Shown in pieces: positions 31,972 through 37,962 of a stretch of DNA of 37,962 bases (positions within the stretch are counted from its first letter, which is position 1; each line of letters begins with the position of its first letter). The stretch comes from a virus, in IMG/VR virus record IMGVR_UViG_3300027759_000202, positions 1 to 37,962 of that record; one strand, given 5' to 3'. The translations under genes and the position numbers were made by a program. The notes under the pieces are model-generated. The model saw only the letters and a program-made list of their open reading frames with translations. It had not been told where the DNA came from and did no database searches.

Positions 31972-32160
31972 ATGAAAAAAGTAGTTGCATACTGTGGTTT
32001 CAACTTTTCCAACAATTCAGCGTATTTGCGAATGCCAGAGGCGTTTTGGAGTCAAACCGACGCCATGAGGCTGGAAATTGTCAACCAGTTGATTGAAGAA
32101 CTGGCCAAAGAAAAAGAGCATTTGCAGGTTCTTAATCAACCTGGTACCCCAAATATTTAG
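31972..32160 (+). CDS. Small hypothetical protein on the opposite strand, 62 aa
   Basis: ATG 31972 follows GGAGG at 7-bp spacing, so this start is preferred over an in-frame ATG at 31915 inside terminase. The product (MKKVVAYCGFNFSNNSAYLR) has an acidic helical C-terminal half (LIEELAKEKEHLQVL). It is the only rightward gene inside the long leftward late unit, divergent from terminase and convergent with the 519-aa gene, overlapping the latter by 29 bp. It looks like an independently inserted moron-like gene, but function is unknown. Confidence 0.6.
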   Translation: MKKVVAYCGFNFSNNSAYLRMPEAFWSQTDAMRLEIVNQLIEELAKEKEHLQVLNQPGTPNI

Positions 32161-33691
32161 CAATGTTGTCAATTGCTTGCTGGTCTAGCTTCTCGCCATG
32201 ATGGCTTTTTAGCAAAGATGTGCGAATGTTGCTAATAGTCTTTCCTTGCGCCTGCCTTTCGGCAAATGTTTTTGGCAACATTAAATAATCTGGAACACCA
32301 ACAACATTACCTGCGGCATTTTGAAAAGAACCCATAAGTTTTGCTTTAAGGCCAGCATTGTATGAACCATGCTGAAAATCCGGCGTAACCATTTGAGTTT
32401 TGGGCTGAACTTCCAACAATGTGTGCGCCATGCCAGTTTCAGCGCCAGGCTCACTCATTACCTTGTAAATATCTTGCCAGCGTGGGAACCCTTGTTTTTC
32501 CATTGAAGCAGTAGACCCAACTTCAGCAATTGCTTTGCGTATGTTGCCTGGGCTGTATTCTTTTGTCCCTTCAGCCATAATCTCACGAATGTTTGGGCTA
32601 TCCAAACCAGGGAAATTACTATAAGGGTATGAAATTTCTTTAGTAATTGGGTCTTGGACTTTAGTGTTTCTTACCGCATCCCTAAATGAACTTAACGCTT
32701 CACGCGAAGGTTTGATAGCATTTAAAGCACCCACATAAGACTCGGCCACATGATGCGAAAAATTAATGCCGCTTGGCGCTAAATTCATCTGCACACCAAT
32801 GGTATCGCCAAGATCACTAAACTTGTTTAAATTATTAATCTTGGACGATTGCGCCGACACGTTAGAAGCCCCTCCAACGCCTTGTTGTAAATTCTCTTGT
32901 ATATACGGGTAAAGCCTGCCGCCTTGACGCTGAACAAAAGCTGGTGTTGCATCTTTCAAACCTTGCGTCAATGGAATGCCGGCAATTTGCGTGACGTTTC
33001 CACCAGTGGCTGATGTGTCCCACAAAATCGGGACAGCATATTTATTCAACAAAGTATTAGGATGCACACCAAATTCTTGCGCCACATTTAGCGAGGGCTG
33101 CACAATATCACCAGTGCCAAACAGCCTAGCCTGCTCTCGACGCATAACAGCGGGTGTATCCAAAATTGATTTGTACTTTGTCAACGCAGATTTTTCCGCG
33201 GGCGACAACATTGCCTCAGTCTTGCCAGGAAACAATGCTTCAATTGCTTTTAACTTGCCAACACGTTCAGCCATGTTTGAAGTTGTACTTTGCCCCATTG
33301 CTCCAAGCATCTCAGCAGGCAAGCCGCCGCGCTCCATGATCTGGGGAACCACCTTCTCAGCCAAGCGCTCACCGGCGCGGCCAACTGTTAACGCGCTGTT
33401 GTTAAACACTTTAGCACCAGGCCCAACCATCGGCGCCACAGCCATCATCGCGTCCAGCGCGTCATTGTTAAACCTTGTCGTGCCGCCAAGCCCTCCGGCT
33501 CCAGTGGTCAGGGGCTCGCCGTAAGACAACCTATCCAGCGTCCGGCTGATCTCAGGCGCACTTAAAAACTTAGCTATGCCCTGCATATGCTGCGTACGCT
33601 CTGGCGAGTAACTCTGCGCAAGAAAGTCGGACAACCCACCAAGGAGCGCGTTGCGTGGCGTGGCTTGGATCATGGCGTTGGATATGGGCAT
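32132..33691 (-). CDS. Putative virion-associated / ejected protein, 519 aa
   Basis: The protein starts MPISNAMIQATPRNALLGGL and has an N-terminal region about GEPLTTGAGGLGGTTRFNND followed by ALDAMMAVAPMVGPGAKVFN. Similar N termini occur in large virion proteins of aquatic podoviruses that I believe are carried in capsids, but I cannot name a family. The remainder is mixed alpha/beta with no nuclease, peptidase or transglycosylase motif I can identify. It lies between the small and large terminase genes, an unusual place. No clear Shine-Dalgarno precedes ATG 33691, and the AT-rich run at 33692-33732 lies immediately upstream. Confidence 0.65.
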   Translation of the reverse strand: MPISNAMIQATPRNALLGGLSDFLAQSYSPERTQHMQGIAKFLSAPEISRTLDRLSYGEPLTTGAGGLGGTTRFNNDALDAMMAVAPMVGPGAKVFNNSALTVGRAGERLAEKVVPQIMERGGLPAEMLGAMGQSTTSNMAERVGKLKAIEALFPGKTEAMLSPAEKSALTKYKSILDTPAVMRREQARLFGTGDIVQPSLNVAQEFGVHPNTLLNKYAVPILWDTSATGGNVTQIAGIPLTQGLKDATPAFVQRQGGRLYPYIQENLQQGVGGASNVSAQSSKINNLNKFSDLGDTIGVQMNLAPSGINFSHHVAESYVGALNAIKPSREALSSFRDAVRNTKVQDPITKEISYPYSNFPGLDSPNIREIMAEGTKEYSPGNIRKAIAEVGSTASMEKQGFPRWQDIYKVMSEPGAETGMAHTLLEVQPKTQMVTPDFQHGSYNAGLKAKLMGSFQNAAGNVVGVPDYLMLPKTFAERQAQGKTISNIRTSLLKSHHGEKLDQQAIDNIAKYLGYQVD

Positions 33692-33921
33692 AGGGCGGTT
33701 TTTACCACAAATTTATAAAAAATAAAAATTGTTTACGAACCCACCCGTTCCTTGGCCATTTCCAGCGGGCCCTACCCGGGGGGCTCGGCGGGATTGGCGG
33801 ATGGGCAGGAATCGTGCCATGCGCCCAAGGGTAGAGTTGTCCACAGGGTTATCCACAGCCCTTGTACTTAACATAACGCCCGTTGTATAAAGTACAAACG
33901 TATCAGCTGGACTTATCCACA
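33692..33921. other. Non-coding gap with DnaA-box-like cluster (possible origin)
   Basis: The gap holds an AT-rich run (33700-33732), a GC-rich stretch (about 33740-33830), then TTGTCCACA (33837-33845), TTATCCACA (33849-33857) and, inside the small terminase end, TTATCCACA (33913-33921). TTATCCACA is the perfect DnaA-box consensus. Between them lies an inverted repeat TTGTACTT...AAGTACAA (33862-33869, 33890-33897). A sigma70-like leftward pair TTGTAC/TATGTT falls in the same inverted repeat, so a promoter for the 519-aa gene is an alternative reading. The third box encodes VDK near the terminase C terminus. Confidence 0.45.
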
Positions 33922-34427
33922 ACCTTGGGCGTGATGTCGGTGACGTTATCCAGCTGCAATGTCTGCACCCTGGCCTGCGCCGCCTCGAGCGCGCCGAGCA
34001 CGCTGATGCGCTCGTCCCTCACCGTCATGTCAATGCGGTCGCCATACGTCCTCGGCTTGAGCTTGCTAGCGATCCACTTGCGCGCGTCCACCTGCATCCG
34101 CTTCTGCTGCACCCAGGCAGACGCCATAGCGCCTTCCAGCCCCTCAGGCATCTGCTCGTCAGAGAGCTCAAGTATTTCGTCGGCTAGCTTGTCTGCGCGG
34201 TTTTGAACCGCCTTCTCATAGGCAGCGTTCAAGCTGGCATCGTGCGCCAGCATAGCCTGGAACACCGTCCAGTTAGGCATTCCCTTCTCAGACAGCACCG
34301 TGCTCACGCTTTTGCCAGCCGACACCCGATCAATGATTTCACTCCAAACTGGGTGATCGGGCGGCCATTTCACTGGTCTGCCCATGATTGCACCTGTTTT
34401 TGTCATCTTTTCGGCTATTGCCTTCAT
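33903..34427 (-). CDS. Terminase small subunit
   Basis: The 174-aa protein has an N-terminal DNA-binding region (MGRPVKWPPDHPVWSEIIDR followed by GKSVSTVLSEKGMPNWTVFQ, helix-turn-helix-like) and a C-terminal part with RMQVDARKWIASKLKPRTYG, a signature of phage small terminase subunits. It recognises the packaging site and feeds DNA to the large subunit. Start could be ATG 34427 or the internal ATG before GRPVKWPP (34385). Its gene lies about 2 kb upstream of the large subunit with a 519-aa gene between. Confidence 0.88.
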   Translation of the reverse strand: MKAIAEKMTKTGAIMGRPVKWPPDHPVWSEIIDRVSAGKSVSTVLSEKGMPNWTVFQAMLAHDASLNAAYEKAVQNRADKLADEILELSDEQMPEGLEGAMASAWVQQKRMQVDARKWIASKLKPRTYGDRIDMTVRDERISVLGALEAAQARVQTLQLDNVTDITPKVVDKSS

Positions 34428-34580
34428 CGATTACCCCCAGCGCGTGCGCGTAATTTAACTAAATGTATGCAAAAAGCGCATAACGTTGCCACTCTGCCCT
34501 TTTGCCGCTGATGCTGCCACTTTGTCCGCATCCAGCACCCAAGTACCACCAACCATCGCAAAGAGGCTATTTGGCACGTT

Positions 34581-35225
34581 TTAAGCCTTCGCAAAAGCCT
34601 TTGTATCAAACAGCTTCGGCGTCCTGCTCGGCGTCACCATGTCAATATCATTTTCCATGTCATCAAACCCGCTAGGCCCGCCGACCGAAACCAGTTGACT
34701 CCCTGGCCACTGTCTCTTGAGCTCGTTGATCTGCCCCTGTGCCTGCTTGTTGACTATTATCGCAATTTCTTGGATTGTCCAAACAATTCTGTCCACAGTG
34801 CCTGGCCAAGCCTGCAAATAAACCTTCTTCGCCTTTTCGTCGGGCACCACCACAAAGATTACCCCGTCCGGCTGCCGCCATTCGATCTGGCGCACATCGG
34901 CTACCTGCTCCACGTTGTTCGCTGTCGCCCAAGCCTCCATCGCATCGTAAGCCTTACACATCCCGCTAACGGCCTTGGCCATCTTCTCATCGTCCCGAGA
35001 CTCCTGTGCCAGGTAAACGCGCTGGAGCTGCGCCCAGACCTTTTCCCGCAACTCAGTACTCACCAACCAAATCAGTCTATCAATACCCCACTTCGCATCA
35101 TGGTCTTTCTTCCGATTTTCCAGCTCCACCAAAACCGCATTCCGAAACACCTCAAACCGATCCGCTGGAAAGCTCGGCTGCCTGACCTCAATACTTGTCA
35201 AAACTTTACGCTTATTTGTAGCCAT
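34581..35225 (-). CDS. Hypothetical protein, 214 aa
   Basis: A soluble protein with an N-terminal basic stretch (MATNKRKVLTSIEVRQPSFP), a long charged helical middle (KVWAQLQRVYLAQESRDDEK) and a segment EWRQPDGVIFVVVPDEKAKK. No membrane or catalytic motif is recognised. It is the first gene downstream of the repeat array at 35303-35467 and upstream of the packaging genes, so it may be expressed from a promoter in that array. The C-terminal tail is acidic (FDDMENDIDMVT). Confidence 0.8.
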   Translation of the reverse strand: MATNKRKVLTSIEVRQPSFPADRFEVFRNAVLVELENRKKDHDAKWGIDRLIWLVSTELREKVWAQLQRVYLAQESRDDEKMAKAVSGMCKAYDAMEAWATANNVEQVADVRQIEWRQPDGVIFVVVPDEKAKKVYLQAWPGTVDRIVWTIQEIAIIVNKQAQGQINELKRQWPGSQLVSVGGPSGFDDMENDIDMVTPSRTPKLFDTKAFAKA

Positions 35226-35229
35226 TACA

Positions 35230-35418
35230 TCATCCTAAAAAACACAACCTCGGGCATTTGGTAATTTGCCAAATGGGAGCGTATATTAAGACATACGCTC
35301 TCCCATTTGGCAAAACTGCACCAAATCTATGCAAACCACCATTTTTCTCCATTTGGCTCACCATTTGGCATCCATTTGGCATCCATTTGTCCCATTTGTC
35401 CCATTTGGCAAATTTCAC
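35230..35418 (-). CDS. Possible small ORF through the repeat array (62 aa)
   Basis: A GTG start at 35418 follows AGAGGAAAA, and the stop lies 4 bp before the 214-aa start, a layout that would fit a real gene. However, its sequence is dictated by the DNA repeats (KWDKWDKW then out-of-phase MPNGCQM), because the repeat spacing (9, 11 and 12 bp) shifts frame. I list it only because of the ribosome-binding site and tight junction; the DNA-level repeat function is more likely. Confidence 0.2.
   Translation of the reverse strand: MKFAKWDKWDKWMPNGCQMVSQMEKNGGLHRFGAVLPNGRAYVLIYAPIWQITKCPRLCFLG
35265..35314. repeat. Long inverted repeat ending in CCATTTGGC
   Basis: TTTGCCAAATGGGAGCGTAT (35265-35284) and its near-complement ATACGCTCTCCCATTTGGCAAA (35293-35314, with a 2-base insertion) flank an 8-base loop. 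The arms each contain one CCATTTGGC element, one inverted and one direct. It lies 40 bp upstream of the 214-aa start, so it could be a hairpin, a two-sided operator or part of an origin. Confidence 0.8.
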
Positions 35419-35467
35419 GTTTTTCCTCTCATCCGTCCATTTGGCTCACCATTTGGCTCCATTTGTC
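35303..35467. repeat. Array of CCATTTG(G/T)C direct repeats (iteron-like)
   Basis: Ten direct copies of the 9-mer start at 35303, 35349, 35361, 35372, 35383, 35392, 35401, 35437, 35449 and 35459, with CCATTTGTC at 35383, 35392 and 35459 and CCATTTGGC at the others. One inverted copy is at 35268. The core run has spacings of 12, 11, 11, 9 and 9 bp, about one helical turn. A 21-bp unit containing two copies and the TCA spacer occurs twice (35349-35369, 35437-35457). The array fills the gap between primase-helicase and the 214-aa gene, as expected for protein-bound origin iterons or a multi-site operator. Confidence 0.8.
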
Positions 35468-35507
35468 ACTAATCAAATCTGTAACCTTTTTAGCCACCCG
35501 AAAACGG

Positions 35508-37499
35508 CTAAAAGTCCCCGCCATTTTGGTCACTATCATCCCAAATCACCCACACAAAAGGATCAAAAACCTCCACCCTTTTGGCGTTCTGAAGGCTCTG
35601 GACGCACCTCGTAAACCGCCTTTTGATGCCTGCTTTGTCCATCTGGGCCACCTCAAACGCTTGCTGCCACTGCTCGGTGTAGATTGATTTATTGCGCTTT
35701 CCGTCAATTATCCGCATCTCCCCAAACTCCGAAATCGCTTTGTGCAAGGCGTCCAGCGCCTGCTTTTGGATGCCGCCAGCCCCCGTTCTTAGTGGCGGTG
35801 GCTTCGGTTTCTTGTGTTGTTCGTCAATCATTTCCTGATGCTCCCTGACCGCTAATGACAGGGATTCGCCCAGGTTTAGCCCACCGCTGGTGTCAATTTG
35901 CACCATCTCAAACCCGAATTTGATGTTGTCCTGGCCATCCTTTTGCTTACTGATGGTGATGATTCCCTGCCCCGCTACACCTTCCTTCTTGACTGTTACG
36001 TCAAGTTTCTGCAGCTCCAGTTGCGTGTCCACGGCGCCTAATAATGAGCTGTGACCGCGCAATCCTTTGGTCGCATCCTTGCCTGAGTGGTGCAAAACCA
36101 TGAGCGCGCAGTTAAGTTTGCGCTGCATCCGACCCGTGTTATGGATAAATGCACCCATGTCCTGAGAGTCGTTCTCATTGCCACCGCCAAACGCCCTGGC
36201 CAGCGTATCTATCTGCACCAGCCGCAACTGAATGCCTGTCTGCTCTATCAGGTTGTCAATTGACTCCATCAATAAATTGAAGTCGTCGGCGCTTGATCTG
36301 AGGTTGAGCTGGTGCCTAATGACGTAAATCTCTGCCCCGTCCTGCGTCTTGTTGTGTATCTTGCAAGCTTTTATACGCGCCCCAATACCGCCATGACCCT
36401 CGCCAGCAATATAGATAACGGCGCCGGCTGCTGCAATCTCGTTGCCCATCCACTGGCGTCCTGTAGCCACAGCCTCGGCTATGTCCAGCGCCACAAACGA
36501 CTTGTAACTGCCTGGCGGGCCGTATAAGGCTGCAAATCCCTTGTCTGGCAATACGTTTTCAATGATCCAACTTACCGGCTCGTCCTTGATAGTGTCCCAT
36601 GCCTCGATGTTGAGCAATTGCGGCGTCGGGTTGTAGGCATCCATGTCAGGCATGGGCTCTGATGTTGGGGCTGGGGCTGGCTCCTCTGCCGGTTCAGTAA
36701 TGACTGGCGACTTCTTGGCTAGGCTTGCAAGCTCCGTCCTTGTCCCCGCCATGTCGTTTACCCACTCATAGGCATCATCACCCTCTACCATAAGATTAAG
36801 GTCTAAGTACCTGATTGATTTAGCCACGGATAAGAGCTTGGCTATAGCCTTTTTCGCGTATGCTCTGCCTGGCTCGTCATTGTCAGGCACTATCACAACG
36901 TTTGCGCCCGCGAAATACTGGGTAATGTCCTCGGGCCATGACCCTGCACCCGTATGACTTGTGGTGGCCACCGCGCCAATGCTGATTAGCGCATCGGCTG
37001 CCTTCTCGCCTTCTACCAAATAAATTGCGCGTCCCGCTGCCTTGGCTTGCAGCATCTCAGGCAGGCGGTAGGGCACGATTCTGGTGTCCTTGAGCCCCGC
37101 CGTCCGCTTGCCTTGCGCGTCCACTCTGTGGATTGAGTACGTCTTACCCTTGGCGTCTGCCGTCTTGTACCGGCGCTTGGTAAACAAAACGCTGCCGTCC
37201 TCTGCCGTGTACTCCCACTCCTGCTGCAGCGTTGGCGCCTGGTGCTGGGTAAAGCTAATCTCCTCCCGCTTGGGCGTTGTGGGCAGCAGATTGCGCTCGC
37301 GTACCGAGTCAAACACGTCCCGCTGGTCGCAGCCGCCGTGACAGTGGAATAAGATTTTGCCCTCTGATTCTGAGATAGACAGGCTAGGGTTCTTGTCCCC
37401 GTTGCCTCTGCCGTGGCCAGGTACGGGGCATGATGCCACCCATGATCCATTGACCTTCTTGGCGTTGCCCAGCGCCTTGGCTATTGTTTCTGTGTCCAT
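35508..37499 (-). CDS. DNA primase-helicase: zinc-binding, TOPRIM and RepA/AAA-type helicase
   Basis: The 663-aa protein begins with a zinc-ribbon (Cys24, His29, Cys53, Cys57, in SCPVPGHGRG and FHCHGGC), then a TOPRIM fold with YLVEGEKAADAL (160-171) and VIVPDNDEPGR (202-212). After a Pro/Glu-rich linker (270-285) it has a RepA/AAA-25 helicase with Walker A YGPPGSYKSF (326-335), Walker B LVQIDTLARAFGG (427-439) and MVLHHSGKDATKGLRG (467-482). It would synthesise RNA primers and unwind the fork; the phage carries no polymerase I can see. A strong AGGAGGAGCC precedes ATG 37499, which overlaps or abuts the methyltransferase stop codons. Confidence 0.93.
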   Translation of the reverse strand: MDTETIAKALGNAKKVNGSWVASCPVPGHGRGNGDKNPSLSISESEGKILFHCHGGCDQRDVFDSVRERNLLPTTPKREEISFTQHQAPTLQQEWEYTAEDGSVLFTKRRYKTADAKGKTYSIHRVDAQGKRTAGLKDTRIVPYRLPEMLQAKAAGRAIYLVEGEKAADALISIGAVATTSHTGAGSWPEDITQYFAGANVVIVPDNDEPGRAYAKKAIAKLLSVAKSIRYLDLNLMVEGDDAYEWVNDMAGTRTELASLAKKSPVITEPAEEPAPAPTSEPMPDMDAYNPTPQLLNIEAWDTIKDEPVSWIIENVLPDKGFAALYGPPGSYKSFVALDIAEAVATGRQWMGNEIAAAGAVIYIAGEGHGGIGARIKACKIHNKTQDGAEIYVIRHQLNLRSSADDFNLLMESIDNLIEQTGIQLRLVQIDTLARAFGGGNENDSQDMGAFIHNTGRMQRKLNCALMVLHHSGKDATKGLRGHSSLLGAVDTQLELQKLDVTVKKEGVAGQGIITISKQKDGQDNIKFGFEMVQIDTSGGLNLGESLSLAVREHQEMIDEQHKKPKPPPLRTGAGGIQKQALDALHKAISEFGEMRIIDGKRNKSIYTEQWQQAFEVAQMDKAGIKRRFTRCVQSLQNAKRVEVFDPFVWVIWDDSDQNGGDF

Positions 37500-37502
37500 T
37501 AT

Positions 37503-37962
37503 TTAGGCTCCTCCTGAGAGGATTCGCCATGCAGTTGCTGCGCAAAGTGGGACTTGTCCATTTCCAATGGCTTTAAGTCTGTCCACCCTAGCGGCCACCC
37601 CATTAGCCACTCTACCCACGTTGGGTTCAAAGGCCCACCAGCCTGTGCCGCTAGGGGGATTTCGTTCCTCTTGTACTCCGAGGGATTTCCACCGTCTTTG
37701 TGCATTCTGGACACTGGTGTTGGCCATAGTCTGGGATTGTTCACTTGGTCCACCAGTCTGATTTGTACGGGCTGACCATTCGCTCGATGATTCTTGCCTT
37801 GCTTGAGTATTCCAGATGTCCCCCCCCCCCGTGTCTGGCGTGCGCCACAATCCAGATGCGGTCGCGCTGGTGCGGTGCGCCAATGTCGGCAGCTCCCATA
37901 ACATTCCATTTCGAGTCATACCCGAGACTGGAAAGGTCTCCAAGGACTCGCCCGATTCCTCG
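37503..37962 (-). CDS. C5-cytosine DNA methyltransferase, C-terminal part (frame broken at the G11 tract)
   Basis: This continues the gene whose start is at 501. From the edge the frame gives motif VIII HQRDRIW and then AHARH before the G tract at 37820-37830. As written, with 11 G, that frame soon stops at 37741 (195 aa in total). If the tract were 10 G, it would join the frame ending at 37503, which contains ANTSVQNAQRRWK, EPNVGRVANGVAARVDRL and motif X KAIGNGQVPLCAATAW, giving 274 aa. If 9 or 12 G, it would join the frame ending at 37499, which contains LNPTWVEWLMGWPLGWTDLK, another methyltransferase-type tail (275 or 276 aa). The stop of that frame overlaps the primase start (TAATG). Confidence 0.75.
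   Translation of the reverse strand, partial: EESGESLETFPVSGMTRNGMLWELPTLAHRTSATASGLWRTPDTGGGDIWNTQARQESSSEWSARTNQTGGPSEQSQTMANTSVQNAQRRWKSLGVQEERNPPSGTGWWAFEPNVGRVANGVAARVDRLKAIGNGQVPLCAATAWRILSGGA
37820..37830 (-). other. 11-G homopolymer in the methyltransferase gene
   Basis: Plus strand shows eleven consecutive C (37820-37830); the coding strand therefore has G11. The tract lies directly after motif VIII. Its length sets the downstream frame: 10 gives the motif X tail, 9 or 12 gives the NPTWVEWLMG tail, 11 gives early stop. The left contig end begins inside the same run. It could be a sequencing or assembly miscount, or a slippage hotspot. Confidence 0.9.
37828..37962. repeat. Terminal overlap, right copy
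   Basis: Identical to 1-135 except position 37836 (t here, g at 9). See the left copy; joining the two gives one circular molecule of about 37,827 bp with an uninterrupted methyltransferase N terminus. Confidence 0.93.

Noticed and set aside
31943-31972. Leftward promoter TTGATG-18-TAACAT before the large terminase
   Set aside because: Only four of six bases match in each box and the -35 overlaps the start codon of the opposite-strand gene; too weak to list as a feature.
34424-34609. 61-codon leftward ORF between small terminase and the 214-aa gene
   Set aside because: It overlaps the 214-aa gene end by 29 bp, has no ribosome-binding site and an Arg/Cys/Trp-rich unstructured translation. 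The 153-bp gap 34428-34580 otherwise shows nothing I can support beyond a possible 33-codon ORF without a start signal.
35303-35467. CRISPR array
   Set aside because: The repeat unit is only 9 bp, spacing 9-12 bp, with no 25-40 bp unique spacers and no cas genes.

Overview
The window is an essentially complete small dsDNA phage genome of the short-tailed (podovirus) type. The first 135 bases reappear at the very end with one mismatch, so it is a circular assembly with a short overlap; the unique length is about 37,827 bp. The virion genes follow the P22 plan: P22-type portal, scaffold, coat, gp4 and gp10 tail accessory proteins and a gp7-like DNA-transfer protein. The two-part terminase and small hypothetical genes recall BPP-1/Bcep-type podoviruses of Burkholderiales, so a betaproteobacterial, possibly freshwater, host is likely; this is inference. 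No integrase, DNA polymerase, RNA polymerase or tRNA gene was recognised.

Layout. A divergent control region (3113-3282) separates two transcription units. The short rightward unit (3283-5223) holds eight small, mostly overlapping genes of unknown function, two of them predicted single-pass membrane proteins. The leftward unit runs round the rest of the circle: a small helix-turn-helix protein, RuvC-like resolvase, DUF2800/RecB-type nuclease, SSB-like protein, a terminator, a C5-cytosine methyltransferase that crosses the contig ends, and a TOPRIM primase-helicase. Next come a repeat-rich intergenic region (35226-35507), a 214-aa hypothetical protein, small terminase, a gap with DnaA-box-like sites, a 519-aa putative virion protein, large terminase, portal, three large fibre/lectin genes, scaffold, coat, two small head-associated proteins flanked by terminators, tail accessory genes, tailspike, three probable DNA-ejection proteins, and a lysis cassette ending at 5189. 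One small gene (31972-32160) runs the other way inside this unit.

How it works together. Host polymerase probably copies the DNA, with primase-helicase, SSB-like protein, nuclease and RuvC from the phage. The P22-type terminase and portal suggest headful packaging, which fits a circular assembly whose ends fall inside a gene. Adsorption appears to use a tailspike with a beta-helix and a self-cleaving S74 chaperone plus two long repetitive fibres and a triple LamG-like protein.

The most unusual points are: (1) the methyltransferase gene contains an 11-G tract whose length decides which of three reading frames follows, and two of those frames carry recognisable methyltransferase tails; (2) an array of CCATTTG(G/T)C repeats spaced about one helical turn apart; (3) a DnaA-box-like cluster with an AT-rich tract nearby; (4) colinear module sharing between the tailspike and a separate fibre gene.
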